A DNA stretch of 64,000 nt from Gilliamella sp. wkB178 (GTDB lineage: Bacteria; Pseudomonadota; Gammaproteobacteria; Enterobacterales; Orbaceae), in NCBI RefSeq assembly GCF_001690705.1, contig NZ_LZGK01000011.1, positions 310,001-374,000 on the forward strand, given 5' to 3'. This document shows, in pieces, positions 26,983-37,998 of this stretch. The notes under the pieces are model-generated. The model had not been told where the DNA came from. It searched no databases and worked only from the letters and a program-made list of their open reading frames with translations. Every line of letters starts with the position of its first letter. Position 1 is the first letter of the stretch. A program made the position numbers and the translations under genes.

Positions 26983-27020
26983 GACTCTCTAAATTATCTA
27001 AAACTAGAGAGTCATATTTT
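26983..27020. terminator. Terminator shared by the aminotransferase gene and nlpC
   Basis: GACTCTCTA, 13-base loop, TAGAGAGTC, then ATATTTTTT. Lies between convergent stops at 26950 and 27039. Confidence 0.8.
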
Positions 27021-27038
27021 TTGCAGACTTATAAACTA

Positions 27039-27518
27039 CTAGCTATCCGTCAGGCGCCGCGTCATCCAGTAATGCTTTTTCCAATAGTCTTCATTTAAAT
27101 TGGAATACATAACACCTTTAGAGGTTGAAGCATGTAAGAATTTACCATCAGCATAATAAATACCAACATGTAAACCATTACCACCACGACCCGTTCTAAA
27201 GAATACTAAATCACCTGCTTTGGGTTGGGTAACTTTATAACCTAGTTGAGCTTGTTCTGCAGTACTTCTTGGTAATGTTTTAGCAAATTTACTGCGGAAA
27301 AAATTCATCACTAATCCTGAACAATCACTACCCGCTAAAGTTGAACCACCATAACGATAAGGTGTTTTTTGCCATTTTTTGTAATGAGAATCAATTTTAG
27401 CCAACATAAATGGATCTGGTTTAGAGTTTTTAGTAGATAATTGCCCTTGACTAGTACTACAACCAAATAACATAAAGAGTGAAAAGATCAATGTGGTTAT
27501 TAAAAAACGCTTTTTCAC
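27039..27518 (-). CDS. nlpC: NlpC/P60 family peptidoglycan endopeptidase lipoprotein
   Basis: 159 residues from a GTG at 27518. Signal VKKRFLITTLIFSLFMLFGC gives lipid Cys 20. The NlpC/P60 papain-like domain has TPYRYGGSTLAGSDCSGLV (nucleophile Cys in DCSG), GDLVFFRTGRGGNGLHVGIY with the catalytic His, and HASTSKGVM. It closely follows E. coli NlpC. The frame also opens at an ATG at 27572, which overlaps the preceding GTPase gene by 50 bases and would put 18 unrelated residues before the signal; the GTG one base after that gene's stop fits better. It probably cuts D-glutamyl-meso-DAP bonds in the periplasm. Confidence 0.88.
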   Translation of the reverse strand: MKKRFLITTLIFSLFMLFGCSTSQGQLSTKNSKPDPFMLAKIDSHYKKWQKTPYRYGGSTLAGSDCSGLVMNFFRSKFAKTLPRSTAEQAQLGYKVTQPKAGDLVFFRTGRGGNGLHVGIYYADGKFLHASTSKGVMYSNLNEDYWKKHYWMTRRLTDS

Positions 27519-27519
27519 A

Positions 27520-28878
27520 CTAATGAAGTTGCTCAGAAAGCTTCCTAATAGTCGATTGTCTTCTTTTGTCATGCCTTTTTGTTCCTTTATTTAAAGTCGA
27601 CCATTGCGAATGACCCCTTGCTACCTTTAGACTCGTAGGTAACTTGCCCTTTTCCCATTCACTTTTATCAAGTTTAGATAACTTAATGGGACCAGAGTTC
27701 GCATGGCTGCGATGATTTAAACTTTCTTTAAGATAGATTAATCGTAAAGAAAGAAAACAAATAATAACATCATCAACGCTTAGTTTACTATATCCAGAAA
27801 GCTTATTCCGCATTCTAGAACCATAATGTTTCGCTGTTTGCATTAAACCGCCCACAGCTGCACCAATTAATGCAGCAGAGCCCAGCGTGGTACCGCCAAC
27901 AGCCAAATCAATACTTGCTCCAATAGTTGCACCAGATACAAAACCTTTAGTTAAATGCATTCCCATCGTTTTTAATGCTTCTACATTAAACAGATCTGCT
28001 TTATAACGCCCTTTAATTAAAGGTAAATTTTCTTCGTTTTCTTGTGCAGAGTCAAATTGATAAAGCCGTAATAATTCATTTATTGCGTTTTGCTCTCGCT
28101 CTCTAACTTTATTTTGCATATTGATGATAACTTGTTTATCATCAAGCTTTGCCATTTCATAATAGGCTGTTACATCAACTAAGGTTTCGGCAATAATCCG
28201 ATTAGCGGTTTGATTACGTGAATTGCGTAATTCTGCTATTTTAGTCAACCAATCATCAAGGATTGCTTTTGCCGGTTCAACCAATAAAGCTAAAGTTTGA
28301 TACAATCGTTCTTCACCATCTAATGGTGGGAAGATAGCATCGAAACGTATAATAGCATGTATTCCCACGCGTGAAAGCAATCTTTTCCATTCCTTTTCAT
28401 TTTGTTCTTCGTTGGCGATGAAATTCAATACCGCTACTATAGGTTTATCACTATAGGCTAAAATAGCTAACTCATCGTGATACTTGGCCAGAATTGGTTC
28501 CCTGACGTCTATAACATAGATTGCGGCATCGCTATTAATCAGTTGTTTGATAACTTTGGCCTCTTGATCAAACAAATTTTGTGCTTCAGGACTTTGTAAA
28601 AAAATCGTTAATTTATCGATACCATCAAGTTTATTATTCGTTGAAACCAATTGATTAATATAATCATATAGAGATAAACTATCTTCCAAACCGGGAGTAT
28701 CATAAAAAATAATATTTTTATTTTGCTCCAAAGGAAAAGTTATTGATTCTACTTGTCTAGTTGTACCTGGTTTATCGGAAACAGTGCCAAAATGACTATT
28801 ACGAATTAATGCCCGCAATAATGACGTTTTACCAACGTTGGCATGACCAATCACTGCTAATTTTAATGTTGTTAACAT
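27520..28878 (-). CDS. P-loop GTPase with DUF3482 C-terminal region
   Basis: 452 residues. Era/EngA-like GTPase domain at the N-terminus: GHANVGKTSLLRAL (residues 11-24), GTTRQVE near 39, switch II DTPGLEDS near 60, and VLNFIAN in place of the usual NKxD. A Gly/Ala-rich hydrophobic stretch around 315-345 could insert in the membrane; the tail is basic. This pairs with the DUF2868 membrane protein directly upstream, one base away, an association seen in other gammaproteobacteria. The biological role of the pair is not established. nlpC follows immediately, suggesting an envelope function. Confidence 0.82.
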   Translation of the reverse strand: MLTTLKLAVIGHANVGKTSLLRALIRNSHFGTVSDKPGTTRQVESITFPLEQNKNIIFYDTPGLEDSLSLYDYINQLVSTNNKLDGIDKLTIFLQSPEAQNLFDQEAKVIKQLINSDAAIYVIDVREPILAKYHDELAILAYSDKPIVAVLNFIANEEQNEKEWKRLLSRVGIHAIIRFDAIFPPLDGEERLYQTLALLVEPAKAILDDWLTKIAELRNSRNQTANRIIAETLVDVTAYYEMAKLDDKQVIINMQNKVREREQNAINELLRLYQFDSAQENEENLPLIKGRYKADLFNVEALKTMGMHLTKGFVSGATIGASIDLAVGGTTLGSAALIGAAVGGLMQTAKHYGSRMRNKLSGYSKLSVDDVIICFLSLRLIYLKESLNHRSHANSGPIKLSKLDKSEWEKGKLPTSLKVARGHSQWSTLNKGTKRHDKRRQSTIRKLSEQLH

Positions 28879-28879
28879 A

Positions 28880-30184
28880 TTACAGTTCCTCAGTTAACCA
28901 TGCTGGAGTAGCCAATTGTAAAGATAACTCTTGCCAGTTATTAAATTGCTTGCCTTGGTTAATAAACCATACCCGATTTTGCTGGGATTTATTCATTAAT
29001 TGATTTAAAAAGTTAAGTATACCGCGATCAGGCGATCTATCTGTATCAATCGCAATGAGTAATTTATTAGCCGGAGTTAATTGCAACCGATCTAAAATTT
29101 TTTGGCGTTGCTCACGGGTATTTAAAAATCCTAAAAAAATAACCGAATCAGGTGGATGCCAATCTTCGGGAATATCAACCGCAACCAAATATGCCCCCTG
29201 ACCTTCTTCTATAAAAGATACCTGTGTATGCCAGTGGTTATAATCTTGGCGCTGGTCAGCATCTTCAACTTTCACTAACAACGGTTGTAACTGATTGGCT
29301 AACAGCTGATAACCGGCTTGATTAACATCTAATTTAATCCGTCGGCAACTAAACCACCAATTAAATCCACATATGATCATACAGATAAAGCGAATACTCA
29401 AACCATAAACTACAAATACCCCTAACAACCAAACCGCCCAAGAAGAACGAATTTCGCCTGAATTTAACGCTTGATCACTTAGCCGGATAACATCATCTTG
29501 AGGAATGGCAAAACCTAATTTAGCAGGAATTAAACCTAAGTAATGAGTTAAATCAATAATGGCATCGGAACTTAATAACGTTGTTTTCCATTCAAAACTA
29601 TAATGTTGCGTCGAAAATAGTGCTAACAACACCAATAATGCTGAACTTAATATAACCGTCCAAAATAAATTCAGTACCAAGCCAATAAGCCAACGAATAC
29701 GGCTACCAAACAGCTCATTAAATGCAGGAATAAGTTGCTGTACAGTTTTTTTTTGCGATAACTTTTTAGCTAGCCAAAGCCAACAATATACCAATATGCT
29801 GCCACCAAGATTGGCAAACAAAAACATAGACAGTAACCAAATTATTAAGGTAACAAAATGTACGCCCAGCAAACTAAATAGTGCCCAGTATAAATTGACC
29901 GGATTTTGACTTAAAGCACCAAAAGCTAAAGTGGCACCTAAAAAAACAGATAGTAACAGTAATAAAACCAAAGAGAGTTTAACTGCATTTAATAATACTT
30001 TTTGGGCAGATAACAATCCGGTTTGTTGGGCTAATAATGTTGCCCGCATTACAATACGATTAGTCAGGGAGGTTTGCGTGGCTCTAACTTGGCGATTTAT
30101 GTCTTGATCGGCAAATCGACCCGATTCTTTCTCAATCAAGTGTATGGTTTCAGTGAGCCATAATGATTTTAACTCTGCACGCAT
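28880..30184 (-). CDS. DUF2868 membrane protein, partner of the GTPase
   Basis: 434 residues. N-terminal ~65 soluble residues, hydrophobic segments at about 67-92, 98-135, 165-190 and 245-278, then a C-terminal cytoplasmic region of ~150 residues with YLVAVDIPEDWHPPD and LLIAIDTDRSPDRG, an alpha/beta pattern resembling a nucleotide-binding-like fold. This matches DUF2868. It ends one base before the GTPase gene begins. Likely an inner-membrane anchor for the GTPase; function unknown. Confidence 0.8.
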   Translation of the reverse strand: MRAELKSLWLTETIHLIEKESGRFADQDINRQVRATQTSLTNRIVMRATLLAQQTGLLSAQKVLLNAVKLSLVLLLLLSVFLGATLAFGALSQNPVNLYWALFSLLGVHFVTLIIWLLSMFLFANLGGSILVYCWLWLAKKLSQKKTVQQLIPAFNELFGSRIRWLIGLVLNLFWTVILSSALLVLLALFSTQHYSFEWKTTLLSSDAIIDLTHYLGLIPAKLGFAIPQDDVIRLSDQALNSGEIRSSWAVWLLGVFVVYGLSIRFICMIICGFNWWFSCRRIKLDVNQAGYQLLANQLQPLLVKVEDADQRQDYNHWHTQVSFIEEGQGAYLVAVDIPEDWHPPDSVIFLGFLNTREQRQKILDRLQLTPANKLLIAIDTDRSPDRGILNFLNQLMNKSQQNRVWFINQGKQFNNWQELSLQLATPAWLTEEL

Positions 30185-30214
30185 TTGACTAATCTTCGAT
30201 TGCTATTGATAGAA

Positions 30215-30247
30215 TATAAAATAAACGCGACCTAAGCCGCGTTAAAA
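30215..30247 (-). terminator. Terminator of zapB
   Basis: On the minus strand AACGCG.GC-TTAG-G.CGCGTT is followed by TATTTTAT, 15 bases after the zapB stop. Confidence 0.65.
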
Positions 30248-30262
30248 ATTAAGTTAAATAAT

Positions 30263-30508
30263 TTACTGGGCTATTTCGCCAATCTTACTTAATAAAGTTT
30301 GAATTCGTTGTTGCCAAACTTGTTGATCTTGTTTCAATTTTTCATTCTCTTCACGTAGTGCTTTCATTTCATCAGAACTATCATTAATTAATTGTTCTAA
30401 TTCTTGATTGCCTTGTTTTAAAGTGGCAATTTCTTGCTGTAGTGTTTTAATGGTATTTACAGTGTGTTGAATTTTATTTTCTAATTGATTCAAAATTTCT
30501 AAAGACAT
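30263..30508 (-). CDS. zapB: Cell division protein ZapB
   Basis: 81 residues, E. coli length. Entirely heptad-patterned coiled coil: MSLEILNQLENKIQ, QQEIATLKQGNQEL, REENEKLKQDQQVWQQRIQTLL. ZapB assembles at the septum through ZapA and links the Z-ring to MatP at the terminus. It diverges from tpiA; in E. coli the order is zapB near glpF and tpiA nearby, a loosely conserved neighbourhood. Confidence 0.92.
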   Translation of the reverse strand: MSLEILNQLENKIQHTVNTIKTLQQEIATLKQGNQELEQLINDSSDEMKALREENEKLKQDQQVWQQRIQTLLSKIGEIAQ

Positions 30509-30607
30509 ATTTTCCTCTAGCTCAAATTATTTGGTATATAATGTTTACTATTATAACCAATTCATTCTAAAATCTATACCTATTTAAATCTTAAGTTGGA
30601 GAAAATT

Positions 30608-31375
30608 ATGCGTAAACCACTCGTTATGGGTAACTGGAAACTCAATGGTAGTATCGATATGGCAAAAAACCTAGTTGCAGGGTTGAGAAACGAATTATCA
30701 ACCGATGTTGCATGTGATATCGCAATTGCGCCACCAGTTGTCTACCTTGACTATGTGAAACATCAATTAGGCGGTTCTAATATTTTCTTAGGCGCTCAAG
30801 ATGTAGATGTTAATCTTTCCGGTGCTTTTACTGGTGAAAACTCAGCCACAATGTTAAAAGAAGTTGGCGTTACTCATGTCATCATTGGTCATTCAGAACG
30901 TCGTACCTATCATAAAGAATCAGATGAATTAATTGCTAAAAAATTTGGTGTATTAAAAGAAGTTGGTCTGATTCCGGTACTGTGTATTGGTGAATCAGAA
31001 GCTGAAAATGAAGCCGGGCAAACTCAAGCAGTTTGTGCTCGTCAGATCGATGCGGTAATTAATGCGTTAGGTGTGCAAGCATTTAATGATGCAGTTATTG
31101 CTTATGAACCAATCTGGGCAATTGGTACTGGTAAATCTGCTACTCCAGCTCAAGCGCAAGCAGTGCATAAATTCATTCGTGATCATATTGCTAAAAAAGA
31201 TGCCAAAGTTGCTGAACAAGTCATCATTCAATATGGTGGTTCGGTTAATGATAAAAATGCTGCTGAATTATTTACCCAACCAGATATTGATGGCGCTTTA
31301 GTTGGTGGTGCTTCATTAAAAGCTGATGCCTTTGCTGTTATCGTTAAAGCAGCTGAAAAAGCCAAACATAAATAA
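30608..31375 (+). CDS. tpiA: Triosephosphate isomerase
   Basis: 255 residues, same as E. coli. Interconverts dihydroxyacetone phosphate and glyceraldehyde 3-phosphate. Catalytic Lys in GNWKLNG (residues 8-14), His in [12 protein letters not shown] near 94, Glu in [16 protein letters not shown] near 166, and phosphate loop GGSVN and ALVGGASL. The ATG at 30608 has TTGGAG seven bases upstream; an in-frame TTG at 30596 is that ribosome site itself and not a start. A TATAAT at 30537-30542 is a plausible -10. Confidence 0.97.
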   Translation: MRKPLVMGNWKLNGSIDMAKNLVAGLRNELSTDVACDIAIAPPVVYLDYVKHQLGGSNIFLGAQDVDVNLSGAFTGENSATMLKEVGVTHVIIGHSERRTYHKESDELIAKKFGVLKEVGLIPVLCIGESEAENEAGQTQAVCARQIDAVINALGVQAFNDAVIAYEPIWAIGTGKSATPAQAQAVHKFIRDHIAKKDAKVAEQVIIQYGGSVNDKNAAELFTQPDIDGALVGGASLKADAFAVIVKAAEKAKHK

Positions 31376-31390
31376 ACACGCAAATAAACA

Positions 31391-31418
31391 AAAGACGCCG
31401 GTTTAGGCGTCTTTATTT
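31391..31418. terminator. Terminator of tpiA
   Basis: AAAGACGCC-GGTTTA-GGCGTCTTT then ATTT. Nine-bp perfect stem, 16 bases after the stop and also just past the convergent Ner-like gene. Confidence 0.9.
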
Positions 31419-31427
31419 AACTTTATA

Positions 31428-31655
31428 CTACTTTTTATTCTTTTTAGCGTAACGCGTAGGCCAAATTTGTTCTACCGGTACTTGTAAATATTCGGAAATA
31501 ATTCTTTCGTATTTTGGACAATGACGGTAGAGTGCATTTCTTAAAGTATCAGCTTGCAGTCCGCTTGAACGCGATAATGCCCGCAAATTTCCTCCTCTAA
31601 TTTTGATTTCACCAACTACTCGTGATGGTGTCCAGTCTTGATCTTGTTCGCTCAT
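31428..31655 (-). CDS. Ner/SfsB-like DNA-binding regulator
   Basis: 75 residues, basic. DWTPSRVVGEIKIRGGNLRALSRSSGL, TLRNALYRHCPKYERIISEYLQVPVEQIWPTRY matches the Ner/Nlp (SfsB) lambda-repressor-like helix-turn-helix family, known from phage Mu Ner and E. coli Nlp. GAGGATCTC precedes the ATG. It is divergent from the S24-type repressor with 140 bp between them, the arrangement of the Mu c/ner switch, though no transposase or phage structural gene follows. Could be a domesticated prophage remnant or a stable regulator pair. Confidence 0.85.
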   Translation of the reverse strand: MSEQDQDWTPSRVVGEIKIRGGNLRALSRSSGLQADTLRNALYRHCPKYERIISEYLQVPVEQIWPTRYAKKNKK

Positions 31656-31795
31656 TATGAGATCCTCTATAAGTTTATTCTTTTAATATTGAAAAGATTA
31701 TCGGTCTTACAACACTAATATGGTATAAAAACACCTGCAAAGAATAACACATAAAAACGCGAATTAAAACGAAAATAATAAAAAAATAACTTGAA
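31656..31795. promoter_or_regulatory. Divergent control region between Ner-like and S24 repressor genes
   Basis: 140 bases, very AT-rich. By analogy with Mu and lambda it should hold overlapping promoters and operators; I see the Ner-side ribosome site (GAGGATCTC) and several short A/T palindromic runs but no decisive operator. Confidence 0.4.
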
Positions 31796-32497
31796 ATGGA
31801 ATTAAAAATGAAGGAAAACAAAGAAAAAACGCTCAATGATCAAGAAAAAAAGAGTATTCTTGTTCATACCGGAGTGATTAACTTTAAAACTAGATTAACA
31901 TTAGTCTTAGAAGGTTTATCAGGTAATGCTTTTGCCAAAAAAATAGGCATGTCTGAAGCTGTAATTCGTGACTATTTATCAGGGAAAACCTACCCTTCCT
32001 TAAACCGATTAGCAATCATTGCTCAAAAATGTGATATTCCGGTAGAGTGGTTGGCAACAGGCAAAGGCGAATGTCGATTGCTTCCAGAAACCGAAATTAG
32101 AGGCTGTATACACATCCCATTTCATCAATTAAATGAGACCGACCAACAAGTTGTTAACATTGAATCCATCCCTTTTGATATTAGCTTAATCAAGCATCAT
32201 GGATTTAATGCTGATGATTTAATTGCGATATGGGCTAAAGGCGATAGTATGGAACCTACCATATCAAATAATGATATTCTTATTATTAATAAAACCCATT
32301 GCAAACCACTTGATGGCTATCTTTACGCAGTCCAATATGACGACCAAATCAGTATTAAACGCATTCAAAATCAAGGTTGTAACTTGGCGTTACTTTGCGA
32401 CAATGCTAAATATCCTAGTATTATTGTGGATAAAAATACCCCGCAAGACTTCGAAATTATTGGCCATGTTGTTTATGTACAAAAAAAGCTTAATTAA
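31796..32497 (+). CDS. CI/LexA-like repressor (HTH plus S24 peptidase)
   Basis: 233 residues. N-terminal helix-turn-helix near residues 30-75 (SGNAFAKKIGMSEAVIRDYLSGKTYPSLNRL), then an S24 peptidase domain: WAKGDSMEPTISNNDILIIN with catalytic Ser in GDSMEP near 150, and the Lys partner in ISIKRI near 185. Such repressors self-cleave with RecA after DNA damage. Start may be the ATG at 31796 or the ATG at 31808; neither has a strong ribosome site. Phage-type gene standing between tpiA and mnmA, with no other phage genes in the window. Confidence 0.85.
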   Translation: MELKMKENKEKTLNDQEKKSILVHTGVINFKTRLTLVLEGLSGNAFAKKIGMSEAVIRDYLSGKTYPSLNRLAIIAQKCDIPVEWLATGKGECRLLPETEIRGCIHIPFHQLNETDQQVVNIESIPFDISLIKHHGFNADDLIAIWAKGDSMEPTISNNDILIINKTHCKPLDGYLYAVQYDDQISIKRIQNQGCNLALLCDNAKYPSIIVDKNTPQDFEIIGHVVYVQKKLN

Positions 32498-32523
32498 TAA
32501 ATGCTGTTAGCTATATAAATAAT

Positions 32524-32558
32524 AATAACTTCGTCAATTGTTTATGGGCGAAGTTATT
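32524..32558. terminator. Inverted repeat after the repressor gene, possible terminator
   Basis: AATAACTTCG pairs perfectly with CGAAGTTATT across a 15-base loop. An A-run rather than a T-run follows on the plus strand, so termination is uncertain. Confidence 0.4.
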
Positions 32559-32756
32559 AAAAAAATAATTATCTCGTTTTTTTCCACGTTAATATTGGTT
32601 ATATCTTTTAAAAAAAACGTAAAAATGTTTCAGGAACCTTACACGTTTCAATATAATATTATTACTACTTTTTCATTGTAACCGGCATAACTTTAGGCTT
32701 TTTAGTCTAATTATGCTAAAATTGATCATCAAATTTCAGTTTATTTTCTTGTTATT

Positions 32757-33887
32757 ATGTCGAACCCAAATACAACTAAAAAAGTCGTTGTCGGAATGTC
32801 TGGTGGCGTTGATTCCTCAGTTTCAGCTTATTTATTACAACAACAAGGTTATGACGTTGTTGGCTTATTTATGAAAAACTGGGAAGAAGATGATACTGAT
32901 GAGTATTGCTCAGCCGCAGTAGATTTAGCCGATGCTCAAGCGGTATGTGATAAATTAAATATTAAGCTACATACCATTAATTTTGCTGCTGAATATTGGG
33001 ATAATGTATTTGAACATTTTTTATCTGAATACAAAGCAGGCCGAACACCTAATCCTGATATTTTATGTAATAAAGAGATCAAATTTAAAGCTTTTTTAGA
33101 ATATGCAGCCCAAGATCTGGGTGCGGACTATATTGCTACTGGCCATTATGTGCGTAAACGTGAAGCCAACGGCAAAATTGAATTATTACGTGGTGTTGAT
33201 ACCAATAAAGATCAAAGTTATTTTTTATACACACTTAGTGAAGACCAGATTGGTCAAAGTTTATTTCCGGTGGGCGAATTAGAAAAACCCCAGGTGCGTA
33301 AAATTGCTGAGCAACTTGGTTTAGCTACTGCTACCAAAAAAGATTCCACTGGCATTTGTTTTATTGGTGAGCGTAAATTTAGTGATTTTTTAGCGCGTTA
33401 TTTGCCAGCTCAAGCAGGCAATATTCGTACTGTCGATGGTGAGATCATAGGTCAACATCATGGGCTCATGTACCATACATTAGGGCAACGTAAAGGACTT
33501 GGCATTGGTGGACTAAAACAAGCTGAAGATACCCCATGGTATGTAGTCGACAAGGATATTAAAAATAATGAGTTGATTGTAGCCCAAGGCCATGACCACC
33601 CGGCTCTTTTTTCTGATGGCTTAATTGCTCAACAATTACATTGGGTGAATCGACAAGTGGTTACCCAACCATTTAGTTGTACGGTCAAAACGCGTTATCG
33701 TCAACAGGATATAAACTGTCAAGTTAACCCTTTGGCCGAAGATGAAATTGAAGTAATTTTTGCTAATCCGGTTGCTGCTGTAACTCCCGGGCAATCAGCC
33801 GTTTTTTATCAAGGTGAAGTGTGCTTAGGTGGTGGGATTATTGCAAACAGGATTATAGGTAGTAAGGAGCATTTGCGTGAACACTAA
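32757..33887 (+). CDS. mnmA: tRNA-specific 2-thiouridylase
   Basis: 376 residues. Thiolates U34 of tRNA-Lys, -Glu and -Gln with sulphur from the Tus relay. PP-loop [15 protein letters not shown] (residues 13-27), [16 protein letters not shown] near 95 with one catalytic Cys (101), [12 protein letters not shown] near 196 with the second Cys, [13 protein letters not shown] near 238, and a C-terminal [13 protein letters not shown]. Start ATG follows a poor ribosome site (TTCTTGTTATT). Overlaps hflD by 11 bases, as in enterobacteria. Confidence 0.97.
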   Translation: MSNPNTTKKVVVGMSGGVDSSVSAYLLQQQGYDVVGLFMKNWEEDDTDEYCSAAVDLADAQAVCDKLNIKLHTINFAAEYWDNVFEHFLSEYKAGRTPNPDILCNKEIKFKAFLEYAAQDLGADYIATGHYVRKREANGKIELLRGVDTNKDQSYFLYTLSEDQIGQSLFPVGELEKPQVRKIAEQLGLATATKKDSTGICFIGERKFSDFLARYLPAQAGNIRTVDGEIIGQHHGLMYHTLGQRKGLGIGGLKQAEDTPWYVVDKDIKNNELIVAQGHDHPALFSDGLIAQQLHWVNRQVVTQPFSCTVKTRYRQQDINCQVNPLAEDEIEVIFANPVAAVTPGQSAVFYQGEVCLGGGIIANRIIGSKEHLREH

Positions 33888-34524
33888 ATATCATCATATT
33901 GCTATCGCCCTTGCCGGAGTAGCACAAAGCACAATATTAATCCCTCAGCTTGCCAATACGGGGGTTTGCAGTACTACTCTATATGAGCAATCAATAAAAA
34001 GTGTGTTTCAAACTTCCCCAAAAACAACAGTGGACGTATTTGGAGGATTGCACAACATTAGAACCGGTTTAAAAACATTAATACAACTACTTTCCTCAGG
34101 ACAAAAAGAACAGATCGAGTTAATTCGTTATCTATTTGGTTCCTTAAGTATTACTAGCAAACTAATCAAAAATACTGATGCATTAGCTAAAATAGATCAG
34201 CGCTTAACCCGGATATCCGGGCTCTATACTGATATGAGTGAAGAAACAATACAGGCACATATTGATGATCTTTCTTACTCGCTCGCGGGGATCTATTCTG
34301 ATATTGTCAGCCCTTTAGCAACTAAAATTAAAGTAGTTGGTAAGGCTGAGTTTTTACAAAATTCTTTAGTGCAAGCAAAAGTCAGAACCGCGCTTTTGGG
34401 TTGTATTCGCTCGGCGATCTTATGGTATCAAGTTGGTGGAAGTCGCCTACAATTTTTATTTTTACGCAAACGGATTTGTAAAGCGGCTCAAGAATTACTG
34501 TTAGAGATTGATAACACCAATTAA
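33877..34524 (+). CDS. hflD: High-frequency lysogenization protein HflD homologue
   Basis: 215 residues, GTG start inside the end of mnmA with AAGGAG nine bases upstream. The family is recognised by ALAGVAQS near residue 12, [13 protein letters not shown] near 53, [26 protein letters not shown] near 125, [28 protein letters not shown] near 165. HflD binds the lambda CII activator and the inner membrane; its housekeeping role is not settled. The position between mnmA and purB is conserved. Confidence 0.93.
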   Translation: MNTKYHHIAIALAGVAQSTILIPQLANTGVCSTTLYEQSIKSVFQTSPKTTVDVFGGLHNIRTGLKTLIQLLSSGQKEQIELIRYLFGSLSITSKLIKNTDALAKIDQRLTRISGLYTDMSEETIQAHIDDLSYSLAGIYSDIVSPLATKIKVVGKAEFLQNSLVQAKVRTALLGCIRSAILWYQVGGSRLQFLFLRKRICKAAQELLLEIDNTN

Positions 34525-34539
34525 TTGGTATATTTATAA

Positions 34540-35940
<1,401 letters not shown>

Positions 35941-35954
35941 TAATTGAATTGACA

Positions 35955-35995
35955 TACCCTGAAACATTTTATACAAATGTTTCAGGGTAATTAAC
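35955..35995 (+). terminator. Terminator of purB
   Basis: TACCCTGAAACATTT, five-base loop, AAATGTTTCAGGGTA: perfect 15-bp stem, 14 bases after the stop. Confidence 0.8.
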
Positions 35996-36090
35996 CCAAT
36001 AATGTAAACTTTTGCAATTATTACATCACTAACAAATCATCCTTGCATAGGTAAAGTCATTAAGCTTGAGTATTAACGTAGGAAAATAGA

Positions 36091-37011
36091 GTGAAAATTC
36101 GCATTGCAACCCGAAAAAGCCCTTTAGCACTTTGGCAGGCTAACTATGTTAAACAAAAACTATTAGCTAGCCATGCAAATTTAGTAGTTGAGTTAATACC
36201 TATGGTGACTCAAGGTGATGTTTTGCTAGACAGCCCACTAGCCAAAATTGGTGGTAAAGGTCTGTTTGTAAAAAAACTAGAGCAAGCATTGTTAAATAAC
36301 GTTGCTGATATTGCGGTTCATTCTATCAAAGATGTTCCCGCCCAATTGCCACCAGGATTAGTATTAGCCACCATTTGTCACCGTGATGAAGTGCGCGATG
36401 CCTTTATTTCCAATAAATATGAGAGCTTAGAACACCTACCATATGGAGCCGTCGTAGGTACATCAAGTTTACGTAGACAATGCCAATTACGAGCAAAATA
36501 TCCCAATATTTTAATCAAAGATTTACGTGGCAATGTTGGTTCACGACTAAATAAACTCGACAACCGAGAATATGATGCCATTATTTTGGCCGCCGTAGGC
36601 TTAAAACGCTTGGGTTTAGATAACCGTATTAAACAATACATAGATACGGACATAATATTACCCGCAGTTGGTCAAGGTGCTATCGGCATAGAAACTCGAT
36701 CCGATGATCAAGTAGTTAAGGATCTATTGGCGCCACTTGAAGATCCTAATAGCCGTTCATGCATTCAAGCAGAAAGAGCAATGAATGAGGCGTTACAAGG
36801 TGGTTGTCAAATTCCTATCGCTTGCTATGCTAAATTAACTAACGAAGTATTAACCTTACATGGTTTAGTTGGCCGTGTTGATGGGTCCAAAATTATTCAA
36901 GTAAAACTACAAAGTTCAGGAATAGCTGCCGAAGATTTAGGGCGTCAACTAGCAAAACGACTGCTTGAACAAGGTGCCGATGAAATATTACAGGAATTAC
37001 AAGGCGAATGA
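36091..37011 (+). CDS. hemC: Hydroxymethylbilane synthase (porphobilinogen deaminase)
   Basis: 306 residues. Polymerises four porphobilinogens for haem. GTG start with TAGGA eight bases upstream. Landmarks: [17 protein letters not shown] (residues 3-19), TQGD near 50, [16 protein letters not shown] near 62, [16 protein letters not shown] near 83, [11 protein letters not shown] near 120, [14 protein letters not shown] near 142, and the dipyrromethane-carrying Cys in [10 protein letters not shown] near 235. First of hemC-hemD-hemX-hemY. Confidence 0.97.
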   Translation: MKIRIATRKSPLALWQANYVKQKLLASHANLVVELIPMVTQGDVLLDSPLAKIGGKGLFVKKLEQALLNNVADIAVHSIKDVPAQLPPGLVLATICHRDEVRDAFISNKYESLEHLPYGAVVGTSSLRRQCQLRAKYPNILIKDLRGNVGSRLNKLDNREYDAIILAAVGLKRLGLDNRIKQYIDTDIILPAVGQGAIGIETRSDDQVVKDLLAPLEDPNSRSCIQAERAMNEALQGGCQIPIACYAKLTNEVLTLHGLVGRVDGSKIIQVKLQSSGIAAEDLGRQLAKRLLEQGADEILQELQGE

Positions 37012-37763
37012 TTATAGTAACTAGGCCTTCTCCAGAAGGTGAAGACCTAACTAAACAACTTAATCAGGCTCACTTCCCGGCAATGCACTTACCTTTGTTT
37101 AATATTATTGCTGGTAATGATTTAGTTAATTTGCAACAACAACTCGATCAACTGTTACCATTAGATATGGTCATCATTTCGTCGCCACAAGTAGCCTATA
37201 TAATTAAGAAAACTCTAGCTAATTTGTCTTTCCCCAAACACGTTCGTTATTTTGCAATTGGTGAAAAATCTGCCAACCTTTTTGGTCAATTAATTAACCT
37301 AACTATCCATTACCCGGAGCAAGAAAATAGCGAAGGCTTATTACAATTACTGGCACGTGAATCATTAAAAAATCGTAATATATTAATTTTACGCGGTAAT
37401 ACTGGTCGGCAATTATTGACAGAAAACCTAACTCTACAACAAGCTAAAGTTAAATTAATTGAGTGTTACCGCCGCCAACCAATTAAATATCCAAATAACA
37501 TTTTAGCTGATCATATTGCTGAACAAATCATAATTGTTACAAGTGTTGAGCACCTTTTACAATTGGAAGCTTATTGCCATAATACACATAAACACCAAGT
37601 TAATTTAATCGTAACCAGTGAACGAATTTTTAATCAAGCTAAACAACTAAAATGGCAAAAAGTCCTTCAAGTTGCTAGTGCGCATAATCAGGATTTATTA
37701 ACTGCTATTGAGAGACTCTATCCAAACCATATCACTAATAAAGTGTCAAAGAATACTAGTTAA
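37008..37763 (+). CDS. hemD: Uroporphyrinogen-III synthase
   Basis: 251 residues. Closes and inverts ring D of hydroxymethylbilane. ATGA overlap with hemC indicates translational coupling. The family is poorly conserved; visible are [17 protein letters not shown] at the start, [10 protein letters not shown] near 62, [14 protein letters not shown] near 123 and [10 protein letters not shown] near 180. 235 bp separate it from hemX, with no gene and no clear terminator between. Confidence 0.92.
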   Translation: MIIVTRPSPEGEDLTKQLNQAHFPAMHLPLFNIIAGNDLVNLQQQLDQLLPLDMVIISSPQVAYIIKKTLANLSFPKHVRYFAIGEKSANLFGQLINLTIHYPEQENSEGLLQLLARESLKNRNILILRGNTGRQLLTENLTLQQAKVKLIECYRRQPIKYPNNILADHIAEQIIIVTSVEHLLQLEAYCHNTHKHQVNLIVTSERIFNQAKQLKWQKVLQVASAHNQDLLTAIERLYPNHITNKVSKNTS

Positions 37764-37998
37764 CAGATTAACTAATTTAAATATCCTAAACATCTCTAGC
37801 TTAATCTAGGTATTGTCTTATAATTATTAAATTAAATAGCCAATAATCTAGTAACACTTAGTAACCTGAAAATAGGTCAAGACAACCAAGTAACCGATGT
37901 TAGTTACTAAGATAAACATTAAATTTTATTTAAAACAATGATAAGTATATGTCATAATGCCGTTATTATTGTTTAAAAAATTCTAAATGAGGTAAGTT

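Noticed and set aside
32524-32558. Operator for the S24 repressor at the inverted repeat after its gene
   Set aside because: It lies downstream of the gene and is not repeated in the divergent control region.
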